A stretch of DNA of 64,000 bases. Origin: Alkaliphilus transvaalensis ATCC 700919. GTDB taxonomy: Bacteria; Bacillota; Clostridia; Peptostreptococcales; Natronincolaceae. Positions within the stretch are counted from its first letter, which is position 1, and each line of letters begins with the position of its first letter. The translations under genes were made by a program, and so were the position numbers. The notes below the pieces were generated by a model. That model did not search any database. It was not told the origin of the DNA and saw only the letters and a list, made by a program, of their open reading frames with translations. This document shows, one piece after another, positions 16,861-26,371 of the stretch. The DNA is taken from the NCBI RefSeq assembly GCF_000621485.1, contig NZ_JHYF01000015.1, positions 62,001 to 126,000 on the forward strand. Direction: 5' to 3'.

Positions 16861-19800
16861 TTGGGCAGTAAAAAAATCAGTTTCAGTAATTATGCTGATG
16901 GCCTTGATCATTCTTCTAGGTAGTGTATCTATTTTTAGACTTTCGATGGACCTTTTACCTAAAATAAATGTACCAGTGGCTTTAGTGAATATACAGTATC
17001 CCGGAGCAGGTCCCCATGAAATAGAAAATTTAATTACTAGGCCAATAGAAGAAGCAGTAGCCACCGTCCATAATATTAAACGGATTAACTCAACCTCATC
17101 GGAGGGTAGTGCTACAGTAGTAATTGAGTTTAATCAAGATACGGATATGGATTTTGCTACATTAGAAATGAGAGAGAGAATTGATTTAGTAAAAAACTAT
17201 CTTCCAGAGGATGCGCAGGCACCAATTATTTTGAAAATAGACCCAAATGCCCTACCCATCATGACATTGGGTGTAGGTGGTCAGCAAGATTTAAGCCAAT
17301 TACAGGAAATAACAGAAAACAGAATAAAACCACGGTTAGAGCGATTGGAAGGGGTGGCTTCAGTCTCGATTACTGGGGGCTATCAAGAGCGGGTAGAAAT
17401 CGTTGTAGACCCAGCAATACTACAATCCTATGGTATAACCGTAGATCAATTATCTGGGATTATTAAGGCAGAAAATATTAATTTGCCTGCTGGCGAAGTT
17501 TTTGATGGTGAGAGTAAAAGGTTATTTCGTACTATGGGGGAATTTGAAACCATCGATGAGCTTAAAGAACTACCTATTCCCCTGCCAACAGCCGTCACAG
17601 TTCCTTTATCAGCCTTGGCATCAGTTAATCTTACAACAGGGGAATTACAAGAAATTGCAAGAATGGATGGTCAAGAGAGTATACGGATCACCCTTCAAAA
17701 ACAATCGGTGGCTAACACTGTTAGGGTAGCCAACCGGGTTAATGAAGAAATTAAGCTGTTGAATGAAGAAATCAATGGAGTTGAGATTAAACCGATTATA
17801 GACCAATCTACCTATATTAAAAACTCAATTGCGAATGTTGGCAAGACAGCTATTTATGGTGGTATATTAGCTGTTATTGTCCTCTTTTTATTTTTAAGAA
17901 ACTATCGAAGTACCATTATCATTGCACTAGCCATCCCGATATCAGTACTAGCAACTTTTTGTTTGATGTTCTTTTTTGATATGACATTAAATCTATTATC
18001 CCTAGGGGGCTTTGCCTTAGGGGTGGGAATGTTGGTGGATAATGGCATTGTAGTAACTGAAAATATTCACCGATTTAGAGAAGAGGGAAATGATGCCGAA
18101 AAATCTTCAATAAGGGGAGCTCAAGAAGTTGCAATGGCAGTAACGGCTTCAACATTAACTACATTAGCCGTTTTTTTACCCATCGTTTTTGTTGAAGGTA
18201 TGACAGCTCAAATTTTTAAAGAATTAGCGTTAACTGTAACCTTTGCCCTTTTAGCATCTCTGTTAATCTCCCTAACCCTTGTACCAATGTTGTCTTCCCG
18301 TATATTGGAAAAAGAATTGCCAGTTGAAGGGAATAAAAGAAATTTTATTTTTAGAGGTTTTGATAAGGGAATGGAGATTACCCATCATTATTATAAAAAG
18401 ATTTTAAGAAAAAGCCTAAAGCAAAGACCTTTAGTATTAATTATTGCCTTAGCTATTTTTCTTGCATCGGTAGGGATATTAATGCAGGTAGGAGCTGAGT
18501 ATTTTCCGGCCTTTGACGAGGGTACTTTTACAATTAATGTAATGCTACCCCATGGTTCCACCCTTCAGCAGACAGAAGAGGTTGTTAGTGAAATTGAAGC
18601 TATCGTAAAACAATATGAAGAAGTAGAGGCCCTATTTACCAATATTGGCGGAAGTGATGGTTTGTTCCATTCCCAAAGCAAAAGAAGTAATAGAGCTTCA
18701 ATTGATGGTAAATTAGTGCCTCAAGGACAACGTAAGCAAAAAACAAATGATCTAGTTGACGATATAAGAAGGGATTTAAAGATCATTGCCGGGGCAGAAA
18801 TTAATATTACTAGTACATCTTCTATTATGTCAATGGGCTTCGGTGGCACCAGCTTAGAACTGGAGATTAGGGGAGACGACTTAGATGAACTTAATAGAAT
18901 TGCCAATGATTTTACGGCAATGATAGAAGAAATTGAAGGAACACGAGAGGTAGAGTCAAATTATATAGAAGGGCCACCCCAAATCGGGATGAAAATAAAT
19001 CGTTATGTAACATCTAGGTATGGCCTACAAGCATTTCAAGTTGGGTCAATTGCCCGTATGATCTTACAGGGGGCTACTGCAACAAGGTTGAAGATTGATG
19101 GAAGAGAATTAGAAGTTGTTATTAAGGGGGAGCCCTATCTGCAGGAGAGCATAGGAAACTTTATGCAAGTGGCAATTGCTTCACCCTTAGGAGTAGCAGT
19201 TCCTTTAGAGGAACTAGTCACTGTACAAAGTATACAAGGTCCCACCAGTATTAGAAGGGTGGATCAAGTTAGAGCCATCACGATTGAAGCTGACATCATA
19301 AATCGAGATCTAAATTCTGTGATATCTGAAATTGAGGGGGAAATTAATGACTATTCCTTACCTGCAGGGTATACGTATCGATTTAGGGGAGAACAAGAAC
19401 AATTGGTGGAAGCATTTGAAAGCTTGATTTTAGTGGTTATATTAGCTATATTATTGGTATATATGATATTAGCAGCACAGTTTCAATCACTACTACATCC
19501 CTTTACCATTATGTTTTCGGTTCCATTAGCTTTTTCTGGGGGAGCCATTGGACTATTGGTTGCTGGTCGACCCTTAAGTGTGCCAGCCATGATTGGTGCT
19601 GTTGTTTTAGCAGGTATTGTTGTCAATAATGGAATTGTATTAATAGACTATATTAATATATTGCGTTTAAGGGGGAATCAAAGGGAAGAGGCCATCATTA
19701 CAGCAGGGTATACAAGACTAAGACCAATTTTAATGACCACCTTTACAACTATCTTAGGACTCATTCCTTTAGCAATTGGCATGGGGGAGGGGGCTGAAGC

Positions 19801-19921
19801 TCAGGCGCCAATGGCAACGGTTGTAATAGGAGGGCTCTTATCAGCAACAATTCTTACTTTAGTAGTGATACCAGTAATTTATACAATATTTGATGATTTA
19901 AAAATGAAATTTCAATCTTAA
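16847..19921 (+). CDS. RND-family efflux permease (AcrB/SwrC-like)
   Basis: 1024 residues, full length for the HAE-1/SwrC group. Two repeats of six membrane helices are separated by large extracellular loops. The TM4 proton-relay stretch is VGMLVDNGIVVTENI with Asp398 followed by Asn399, as in several Gram-positive RND pumps rather than the Asp-Asp of AcrB. The later GAVVLAGIVVNNGIVLIDYI is the TM10 counterpart. It exports drugs, lipopeptides or other amphiphiles by proton antiport (family knowledge). Overlaps the adaptor gene, so the two are translationally coupled. No TolC-like gene is nearby. Confidence 0.94.
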   Translation: MKIISWAVKKSVSVIMLMALIILLGSVSIFRLSMDLLPKINVPVALVNIQYPGAGPHEIENLITRPIEEAVATVHNIKRINSTSSEGSATVVIEFNQDTDMDFATLEMRERIDLVKNYLPEDAQAPIILKIDPNALPIMTLGVGGQQDLSQLQEITENRIKPRLERLEGVASVSITGGYQERVEIVVDPAILQSYGITVDQLSGIIKAENINLPAGEVFDGESKRLFRTMGEFETIDELKELPIPLPTAVTVPLSALASVNLTTGELQEIARMDGQESIRITLQKQSVANTVRVANRVNEEIKLLNEEINGVEIKPIIDQSTYIKNSIANVGKTAIYGGILAVIVLFLFLRNYRSTIIIALAIPISVLATFCLMFFFDMTLNLLSLGGFALGVGMLVDNGIVVTENIHRFREEGNDAEKSSIRGAQEVAMAVTASTLTTLAVFLPIVFVEGMTAQIFKELALTVTFALLASLLISLTLVPMLSSRILEKELPVEGNKRNFIFRGFDKGMEITHHYYKKILRKSLKQRPLVLIIALAIFLASVGILMQVGAEYFPAFDEGTFTINVMLPHGSTLQQTEEVVSEIEAIVKQYEEVEALFTNIGGSDGLFHSQSKRSNRASIDGKLVPQGQRKQKTNDLVDDIRRDLKIIAGAEINITSTSSIMSMGFGGTSLELEIRGDDLDELNRIANDFTAMIEEIEGTREVESNYIEGPPQIGMKINRYVTSRYGLQAFQVGSIARMILQGATATRLKIDGRELEVVIKGEPYLQESIGNFMQVAIASPLGVAVPLEELVTVQSIQGPTSIRRVDQVRAITIEADIINRDLNSVISEIEGEINDYSLPAGYTYRFRGEQEQLVEAFESLILVVILAILLVYMILAAQFQSLLHPFTIMFSVPLAFSGGAIGLLVAGRPLSVPAMIGAVVLAGIVVNNGIVLIDYINILRLRGNQREEAIITAGYTRLRPILMTTFTTILGLIPLAIGMGEGAEAQAPMATVVIGGLLSATILTLVVIPVIYTIFDDLKMKFQS

Positions 19922-19965
19922 TAGATTGTCCCTCCAAAACTTGGGGGAAGGAAGGATGGGAGACT

Positions 19966-20247
19966 ATGTTAGTGGGGACCTGTACAATAAATATATTTTT
20001 GTATGATGTTCATTCCCTTAAGGAGAAAAGGCATATTGTAAAAAGTGTGATAGAAAGGATCAAATCACGATTTAACGCTTCCGTTGCGGAGGTGGGTCAA
20101 ATGGATAAATGGCAGGTGGCAGAAATAGGATTCGCCTGTGTTTCTAATAGTAAGAAGCATGTGGAGGAAATGATTAATAATATTATCCAATTTATTGAAA
20201 GGGACGGAAGATTTGAAGTCTCCAATTATGACGTGGAGATTTTGTAG
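19966..20247 (+). CDS. DUF503 (YlxP-like) family protein
   Basis: 93 residues matching the whole DUF503 fold: VGTCTINIFLYDVHSLKEKR at the N-terminus, then SRFNASVAEVGQMDKWQ and AEIGFACVSN. Family members are small alpha/beta proteins often placed near translation or ribosome-assembly genes (rbfA region in Bacillus), and their function is not settled. Here the gene sits between an RND pump and endonuclease III. Start ATG 19966 lies after GGGAGAC. It is 45 bases behind the pump and 16 before nth, so it is in one transcript. Confidence 0.88.
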   Translation: MLVGTCTINIFLYDVHSLKEKRHIVKSVIERIKSRFNASVAEVGQMDKWQVAEIGFACVSNSKKHVEEMINNIIQFIERDGRFEVSNYDVEIL

Positions 20248-20262
20248 TAAAGGGGGATACAG

Positions 20263-20913
20263 ATGAGGAAAAAAATGCTTAATAAAGAAGAACGAAAGCA
20301 GGCACTTGAAATATTACAGGAAGGATACCCAGGGGCAGAAAGTGAATTGAACTTTACTAATCCCTTTGAATTGTTAATAGCGGTGATACTATCTGCCCAA
20401 TGTACCGATGTAAGGGTGAATCAGGTGACGGCAGAACTTTTTAAACACTATAAGACACCAGAGGATTTTTTAACCCTAACAGAAGTTGAAATGGAAAATT
20501 GGATTAAGAGTACTGGGTTCTATCGAAATAAAAGTAAAAACATTCTAGCGACCTGCCACATTTTGGTTAATCAGTATGGTGGTGAGGTTCCTCAAACCCG
20601 TGAAGAATTAATGGAGTTGCCGGGGGTGGGTCGAAAAACTGCTAATGTCGTTATTAGCAATGTCTTTGGTCAAGATGCCATTGCAGTCGATACTCATGTT
20701 TTTAGGGTCTCTAACCGTATTGGTCTTGCAAATGCCGATAATGTAGATTTAACAGAAACACAGCTAATGAAGAATATTCCTAAAAAGATGTGGTCTGAGG
20801 CTCATCATTGGTTAATACTCCATGGAAGAAGAGTTTGTAAAGCTAGAAAGCCCAACTGTGAAATATGTCCTTTAACAGAACTATGTCTATTCCATCGTAG
20901 AAATAGTAAATAA
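20263..20913 (+). CDS. nth: Endonuclease III (DNA glycosylase/AP lyase)
   Basis: 216 residues. Base-excision repair enzyme removing oxidised pyrimidines. The helix-hairpin-helix LPGVGRKTANVV carries catalytic Lys125, and the activating Asp143 lies in VDTHVFRVSNRIGL. The C-terminal [4Fe-4S] cluster loop has Cys192, Cys199, Cys202 and Cys208 in the canonical C-X6-C-X2-C-X5-C spacing. Start ATG 20263 follows AAGGGGG. Cytosolic. It lies in a run of same-strand genes ending at the terminator 23086. Confidence 0.97.
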   Translation: MRKKMLNKEERKQALEILQEGYPGAESELNFTNPFELLIAVILSAQCTDVRVNQVTAELFKHYKTPEDFLTLTEVEMENWIKSTGFYRNKSKNILATCHILVNQYGGEVPQTREELMELPGVGRKTANVVISNVFGQDAIAVDTHVFRVSNRIGLANADNVDLTETQLMKNIPKKMWSEAHHWLILHGRRVCKARKPNCEICPLTELCLFHRRNSK

Positions 20914-20983
20914 GAAAAAGGAAATTTACTTTTCATGAAGAAATAGAATAGGATAGACAGGATAGTAAGAAAGGATGTAGTCG

Positions 20984-23071
20984 ATGGAGCATAAAAATTT
21001 CGACAAAGGAGCAATGGTCTTTGCGCTAGACATTGGTACCCGTAGTGTCGTAGGATTGCTTGGAAGCTATGAGAATAAGAAAATTATTGTTCATCATAGT
21101 GCCTTTGAGTTTCATCAAAGTAGAGCTATGTACGACGGTCAAATACATGACATACAGGAAGTTGTTAATATAGCTAAAAAGGTTAAAGAACAATTAGAAG
21201 AAAAGGCCGGCTTTCCCCTTAAAGAGGTGGCGATTGCAGCAGCAGGTAGGGCTTTAAAAACCTACAGAGTGATGATTGAAAAGGATATAGATGAAAATAA
21301 AAATATAGACAGACACCTGGTAAATAGTTTAGAAATTGAAGGATTACAAAAATCCCAAAGAGAGCTGGAGGCACAAGAGGAAGAAAATACAAGTTATTTT
21401 TGTGTTGGCCATACAGTAATCAACTATTATTTAAACGACGGCATCATCAGCAACCCAGTTGGTCATCGAGGACGTAAATTAAAAATGGATATACTGGCGA
21501 CCTTTCTACCCCACGTTGTAGTCGATAGTTTGAATACAGTAATGAATAAAGTAGGGTTAGAGGTTAGTTATATGACCTTAGAGCCTATTGCTGCAATAGA
21601 AGTAGCTGTTCCCCAAAATGTAAGGCTATTAAATATAGCTATGGTGGATATTGGTGCGGGAACATCTGATATCGCTATTACAAAAGACGGAACAGTTGTA
21701 GCCTATGCTATGACCTCTACAGCAGGGGATGAAATCACTGAAACCATTGCTAAGACCTATTTGCTAGATTTTGATACCGCCGAAGCAGTTAAGTGTCAGT
21801 TTTGTAAAAAGGATGAACAACAGTTTACTGATATATTAGGGCTGCAGCATAATATTTCAACGGAAGAAATGCTTAATGCAATAGACCCAGCAATTGAATC
21901 TATAGCAAAGGATATAGCTATTAACATACTTCAGCAAAATGAAAAGCCTCCTAGTGCAATTTTTTTAATTGGGGGAGGAAGCCAAGTGCCTCGTCTTAAT
22001 GAGAAAGTTGCTAGTATTTTAGAAATGCCTAAAGAGAGGGTAGTTGTTAGGGGAACAGAAATCATTCAAAATCTCACTAATCAAGAGAATCTAATAATTA
22101 AAGGACCAGAAGGGATCACCCCAGTAGGAATCTTAGCAAAGGCGATAGAAAATAAATCACAAGACTTTATCGAGATCAATGTTAATGGAAAAGATATGAC
22201 CCTTTTCCAATCAAAAAAACTTAAAGTTAGCGATGCTTTAGTATTGATGGGCTTTAATCCAAGGGATTTAATTCCTAGAAGAGGTGGAGCTGTTGGTCTT
22301 ACTGTAAATGGAGTAGAAAAAGTCATTTATGGAGATTATGGCCAGCCAGCAGAGATATTGGTGAATAGACAATCAGCTAATCTTGATACCCCAATTAAGA
22401 ACGGCGATGCCATAACGATTATTCCTGCTAAGCAGGGAAATGATGCAAAACCTGCTCTTAAAGACGTTGTAGCCATAGATCAACGGGTATTCGTTAACGA
22501 TAAGGCTGTTGATTTAATCTATAAGATATCAGTTAACGGAGAATCCATCACAGAAAATATTGCCCTTAAGGATGGAGACGTAATAAATTATCATGAATTT
22601 AAGACGTTAGAAGGATTGTGTAATCATTTATTAATAAGATATGATGGTAAAAGAATAAAAATTAACGGGAAGGAAGCCCAATTATTCGATTCCATTAAAG
22701 TGGGGGATCATATTTATTTATCTGAGATGGAAGATAACGAGGATTCACTATTGGATGAAAAACCCCAGTTAGAAGAGCAATTACAAGAAATGTTACAAGA
22801 GAAGTTACAAGCGCCTCAATCAAAACAGGATATTTGTGAGGATGAAGACATAAAAGAATCACAGGTTGAAACCATTAATATTATTTATAATGGAAATCCA
22901 TTGGAAATCCCTAAGGTTAAAAAGGATATGATCTTTGTTGATATCTTTGACTATATTGATTTTAATCGTTATGAATTAAAGGGAAAATTAGTATTACGCC
23001 ATAATGGAGCAGACGCTATTTATGTTGAGTCCTTAAAGGATGGAGATGAAGTTGTAATTAAGTGGGAATAA
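20984..23071 (+). CDS. FtsA/PilM-like actin-fold ATPase with repeated beta-grasp-like tail
   Basis: 695 residues. Residues about 10-385 form an actin-fold ATPase of the FtsA/PilM group: phosphate-1 loop ALDIGTRSVVGLLG, phosphate-2 loop VDIGAGTSDIA, adenosine segment FLIGGGSQVPRL. The rest is unlike FtsA. It holds at least four units ending in LKDGDxI-type turns (IKNGDAITI, LKDGDVINY, IKVGDHIYL, LKDGDEVVI), suggestive of tandem beta-grasp domains, plus a Gln/Glu-rich linker (about 585-625). Clostridial genomes carry such long FtsA-like proteins in addition to true FtsA. The membrane-targeting amphipathic helix of FtsA is not seen at the C-terminus. Role likely in division or pilus-like assembly (inference). 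Confidence 0.8.
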   Translation: MEHKNFDKGAMVFALDIGTRSVVGLLGSYENKKIIVHHSAFEFHQSRAMYDGQIHDIQEVVNIAKKVKEQLEEKAGFPLKEVAIAAAGRALKTYRVMIEKDIDENKNIDRHLVNSLEIEGLQKSQRELEAQEEENTSYFCVGHTVINYYLNDGIISNPVGHRGRKLKMDILATFLPHVVVDSLNTVMNKVGLEVSYMTLEPIAAIEVAVPQNVRLLNIAMVDIGAGTSDIAITKDGTVVAYAMTSTAGDEITETIAKTYLLDFDTAEAVKCQFCKKDEQQFTDILGLQHNISTEEMLNAIDPAIESIAKDIAINILQQNEKPPSAIFLIGGGSQVPRLNEKVASILEMPKERVVVRGTEIIQNLTNQENLIIKGPEGITPVGILAKAIENKSQDFIEINVNGKDMTLFQSKKLKVSDALVLMGFNPRDLIPRRGGAVGLTVNGVEKVIYGDYGQPAEILVNRQSANLDTPIKNGDAITIIPAKQGNDAKPALKDVVAIDQRVFVNDKAVDLIYKISVNGESITENIALKDGDVINYHEFKTLEGLCNHLLIRYDGKRIKINGKEAQLFDSIKVGDHIYLSEMEDNEDSLLDEKPQLEEQLQEMLQEKLQAPQSKQDICEDEDIKESQVETINIIYNGNPLEIPKVKKDMIFVDIFDYIDFNRYELKGKLVLRHNGADAIYVESLKDGDEVVIKWE

Positions 23072-23085
23072 GCCTAAACAACTTA

Positions 23086-23116
23086 AATAAGGATCTGATG
23101 TAGGTCCTTATTTTTA
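23086..23116 (+). terminator. Rho-independent terminator after the FtsA-like gene
   Basis: AATAAGGA, loop TCTGATGTAGG, TCCTTATT, TTTTAAT. Confidence 0.82.
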
Positions 23117-23249
23117 ATCATTTTTTAATGGAATTTAATAGCTCATTATCAAAAAATATACAGTTTATAGAAATGAATAATTTTATTTATTTTAAATAAA
23201 ATGTAGTGTATACTAATTTTACCCTATACTTGCAGCAGGGAGTGATGAT

Positions 23250-24701
23250 ATGGAACCTTCAGTAATTAAGAAAAGTAGAAAAAAGCTGGTGTTATGGGTC
23301 AGTGGGGCAATTCTTCTTTCTTTTATAGCTACCCTTATAACTTTAGGAATATTAGTTTTGAACTCCAATACGATCTATGAAAATGTCTATATAGAATCCA
23401 TTGATGTTAGCCATTTAACTCAGCAGGATGCAAAGTTAAGACTGGAGAGTATATTTGAAAAGGAACGGGAACGACATCATCTAAAAATGAAATATGAAGA
23501 AAAAATCTGGGATGTATCCTATGATCAAATTGGTTTCAACTATCTCTATGATGATGCAATTCAAGAAGCATTTAATGTGGGAAGAGGCGGTAACTATTTT
23601 AATCGTTTAGGCGAAATTTATCGTGTTAGGAAAAAGCCAATAATTATCCCCTTAAAGACAGAATATAATTTTGAATACTTGGAAGAAATAGTTGACGAAA
23701 TTAATAAAACCATCTTTAGGGCACCCCTATCGGCTAAAATAGAAAGAAAAAATCAAGGCTTTGACATTACAAATTCTACTAAAGGAGTAGAAGTAGATGA
23801 AGAAGCTCTTAAAAAAGAACTTAGAATTGCTATAGAGAATTATCAAAATGAAACAGTTATGATACCAGTTCAATATGTTGAGCCAAAAGTAACAGAAGAT
23901 CAATTAGCTCATATTACTGATGTAATGGGTTCTTTTTCAACAGTATTTGATTCTCAAGTAACTGGTAGAAGCACAAACATTTCCCTTGCTTCCAGAAGTA
24001 TTAACGGGACTTTATTAATGCCAGGTGAGGTCTTCTCTTTTAATGATAAGACAGGGCCAAGGGGAGTTGCAGAGGGCTATCAAGAAGCGCCGGTTATATT
24101 AAATGGCAAATTAGTACCAGGTATTGGTGGCGGAATTTGTCAGGTATCAACCACCTTATATAATGCCCTTGTTAGGGCAGATCTGGAAATTACAAAACGA
24201 CAGAATCATTCCTTGTCGGTGGCTTATGTCCCTTTAGGCCACGATGCAGCAGTCGCTTATGGTTTTTTAGATCTGCAATTTGTAAACAATACCCAACACC
24301 CAATATATGTTGAAAGCTCTGTTGCTGGAAACAGAATTTCTGTTAATATTTATGGAAAAGAGTTTAAAGATTACTCAATTAAACTATTTTCTGAAGTAGT
24401 TGAAACAATTGAGCCAACCGTTGAAGTCAAGAAGGATCCATCGCTGTATATAGGTGATAGGAAAACTGAAAGAGAAGCTAAGCGGGGTTATAAGGTAAAT
24501 ACTTACAAAATCTATGAAAGAAATGGTCAAGAATTTATGAAGGAACTCATCTCTAAAGATACCTATTCGACTGTAAATGGTTTAGTACTAGAAGGTACAA
24601 AACCAAGGCCACAGGTACAGGAAGATAGCAAACCCGATAAAGAAGATAACCATGAAGATATCCCTACAGACCAAAGGGATGCAGATAATGATGAACTTTA
24701 A
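23250..24701 (+). CDS. VanW family cell-wall-associated protein
   Basis: 483 residues. One N-terminal membrane helix (about 13-36) is followed by a YoaR/peptidoglycan-binding-like region (about 45-215), then the VanW domain (about 235-365) with its signature GEVFSFNDKTGPRGVAEGYQ and GIGGGICQVSTTLYNALVRA. A G5-like beta segment (about 385-450) and an acidic hydrophilic tail follow. It is anchored and faces outside. VanW domains occur next to or inside glycopeptide-resistance loci, but most are resident envelope proteins of unknown activity. Start ATG 23250. A TATACT -10 lies at 23209-23214 with a poor -35. Confidence 0.9.
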   Translation: MEPSVIKKSRKKLVLWVSGAILLSFIATLITLGILVLNSNTIYENVYIESIDVSHLTQQDAKLRLESIFEKERERHHLKMKYEEKIWDVSYDQIGFNYLYDDAIQEAFNVGRGGNYFNRLGEIYRVRKKPIIIPLKTEYNFEYLEEIVDEINKTIFRAPLSAKIERKNQGFDITNSTKGVEVDEEALKKELRIAIENYQNETVMIPVQYVEPKVTEDQLAHITDVMGSFSTVFDSQVTGRSTNISLASRSINGTLLMPGEVFSFNDKTGPRGVAEGYQEAPVILNGKLVPGIGGGICQVSTTLYNALVRADLEITKRQNHSLSVAYVPLGHDAAVAYGFLDLQFVNNTQHPIYVESSVAGNRISVNIYGKEFKDYSIKLFSEVVETIEPTVEVKKDPSLYIGDRKTEREAKRGYKVNTYKIYERNGQEFMKELISKDTYSTVNGLVLEGTKPRPQVQEDSKPDKEDNHEDIPTDQRDADNDEL

Positions 24702-24737
24702 AAATAAATGTCAATTTTAAGCGTTGTAGATGAAAGC

Positions 24738-24775
24738 AAAAAAGCTACCGAATTAAATTTCAGTAGCTTTTTTGA
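24738..24775 (+). terminator. Rho-independent terminator after the VanW gene
   Basis: AAAAAAGCTAC and GTAGCTTTTTT enclose CGAATTAAATTTCA. Confidence 0.9.
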
Positions 24776-24839
24776 TACATTATAGTGAAGTTAAAAAAAA
24801 CTGTCTTCAAAATGTAACAAATAACCCTCCTTATGTATC

Positions 24840-24868
24840 TTCACATTTTCTTGTTCCTATGCCATAAT
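24840..24868 (+). promoter_or_regulatory. Candidate sigma-A promoter
   Basis: TTCACA (24840-24845), 17 bases, CATAAT (24863-24868), upstream of the gene at 24986. Confidence 0.45.
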
Positions 24869-24985
24869 ATAGATACAAGTAATATTAAAAAGGCATAATG
24901 CTTATTCCAAATATGAAACTCATAATAACGTAGGTGTTGTTTTAATAATCGTAGAGAGAGAAAATCAAGTATAAGGAAGTGAAGC

Positions 24986-26023
24986 ATGAAAGAGCATCTA
25001 ACCTTATCCAAAGAAGAATTACAAGAGCTTTTTAAAAAGGCAGAAAAATTTAGAGGGTTGGACCCTTGGCAGTGGTTAGTAGAAGACGACATATTTGCAG
25101 TTAAATTTCAAAATATGGAAGAGACCATAATATGTTCTGTTTTGGGGAGTAAAGGAGGAGCAAGGGGGATTGCTTTTTATGTAGGCGGAGATGGGATAGA
25201 AAGTTACTTTAGACTACATGAAGGAAGGTACGATCAACAGTTAGAGCAAATCCATATTACAGACTCCTTTGTTCTATATTTTGATGAGGTGAGTAAAAAT
25301 GAAGAAGGGGATTCCATCTTGTTGATGAATTCGGGAATCGACTTTGGTAGAGATAAGGAATTGCCTATTTTCCGAAGAAATGAACCAGGGTATGTTCCCC
25401 GTGTTCTTGTTGGAGACGAATTAGAACTAGTTAGTAGGATTTTATCAGTTGTTAATTATGGTATTGAAGTTGAAGGGCTGTTGATAGATCTTCAAAATCG
25501 CAGGTTGAAAATCGAAAAAAAATGTCCTGTAGTCAAGGTTAATATTGACGGAAAATATGTAAATACCCTATTATCCTATGAGTGTCTTAAGCAAGAATGT
25601 ATAGAATCTATTAATAAACCAAGGCCAAAACCTTGCGACGAACTAATGCTTAAGCGGATTAGTAAATCCTATGAAAGCTCCCATTACATATTAGAGATGG
25701 ACTATTTTAATTATGGTGTTGGTGTAGATGATGAAGGGCGACCATATTTTCCTGCTGTATTATTAATCGTAGATGAAGGTACTAATATTGTAGGTTATCA
25801 GATAACTCAGCCTGATTTAGCAGAAGAGGCTTGGCAGCAGTATATGATTGAATGGATTAAAGAAAAGAAAATTCTACCCTATAAAATGATATTAAGAAAT
25901 AAAACACTTTATAAATATCTGAAAGGGATTCTAAGTGGACTAGGGATCAAAGTTGAACTTAGACAGAAGTTAGATAACATTCCTGCTATTAAAAAACAGT
26001 ACTTTTCTAATAGAATAATCTAA
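24986..26023 (+). CDS. Uncharacterised protein (possibly DUF7309/DUF6930 type)
   Basis: 345 residues, soluble, no signal peptide. I recall N-terminal segments such as FRGLDPWQWLVEDDIFAV and YVGGDGIESY from a family of uncharacterised bacterial proteins in which an N-terminal DUF7309-like part is joined to a C-terminal DUF6930-like part. This is memory and not a search result. The C-terminal third (YKMILRNKTLYKYLKGILSGLGIKVELRQKLDNIP) resembles a domain that in other proteins precedes or follows SEC-C zinc motifs, but no zinc cluster is present. Start ATG 24986 after AAGGAAG. Single gene with its own terminator. Confidence 0.6.
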   Translation: MKEHLTLSKEELQELFKKAEKFRGLDPWQWLVEDDIFAVKFQNMEETIICSVLGSKGGARGIAFYVGGDGIESYFRLHEGRYDQQLEQIHITDSFVLYFDEVSKNEEGDSILLMNSGIDFGRDKELPIFRRNEPGYVPRVLVGDELELVSRILSVVNYGIEVEGLLIDLQNRRLKIEKKCPVVKVNIDGKYVNTLLSYECLKQECIESINKPRPKPCDELMLKRISKSYESSHYILEMDYFNYGVGVDDEGRPYFPAVLLIVDEGTNIVGYQITQPDLAEEAWQQYMIEWIKEKKILPYKMILRNKTLYKYLKGILSGLGIKVELRQKLDNIPAIKKQYFSNRII

Positions 26024-26039
26024 TAAAATAATCAAATCT

Positions 26040-26069
26040 GCTACGAGATATCGATCGTAGCTTTTTTTC
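26040..26069 (+). terminator. Rho-independent terminator
   Basis: GCTACGA, loop GATATCGA-type centre, TCGTAGC, TTTTTTT. An element-A-related repeat begins at the end of the T-tract. Confidence 0.9.
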
Positions 26070-26155
26070 TAACCAAAAGGAAAGTGCTCTATGTAAATTG
26101 ATAAAAAGAATTCACCATCTAATTCAGTGGACATATACTTTTCTATTCGTTATAA
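26069..26155 (+). repeat. Short element-A-related repeat with inverted ends
   Basis: The left end AACCAAAAGGAAAGT (26071-26085) and the reverse complement of the right end, AACGAATAGAAAAGT (26137-26151), agree at 12 of 15 positions. The right end matches the start of element A (TATAACGAATAGGAAAGT) in inverted orientation. The 50-bp interior differs from element A. The following 26156-26371 holds only a TATAAT at 26335-26340, probably the -10 of the DUF2225 gene. Confidence 0.55.
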
Positions 26156-26371
26156 AAAGGTTCTAGAGAAGTTTGTTAAAATAGAATTAAGTGATTGTAG
26201 CTGTAAAAGGGGTAAAAGAGTTATAGGAACCTATTTCTCATAAGTTGCGATACAATTTTCAGACTTAATAGGATATTTGTCCTATTTCGTGTAACGCTTT
26301 TGGATTTCAAATAGAATTAAACATGTCCCCATGATATAATAGAAAGTAATAACTAGCCTGAGGAGGTCAAT

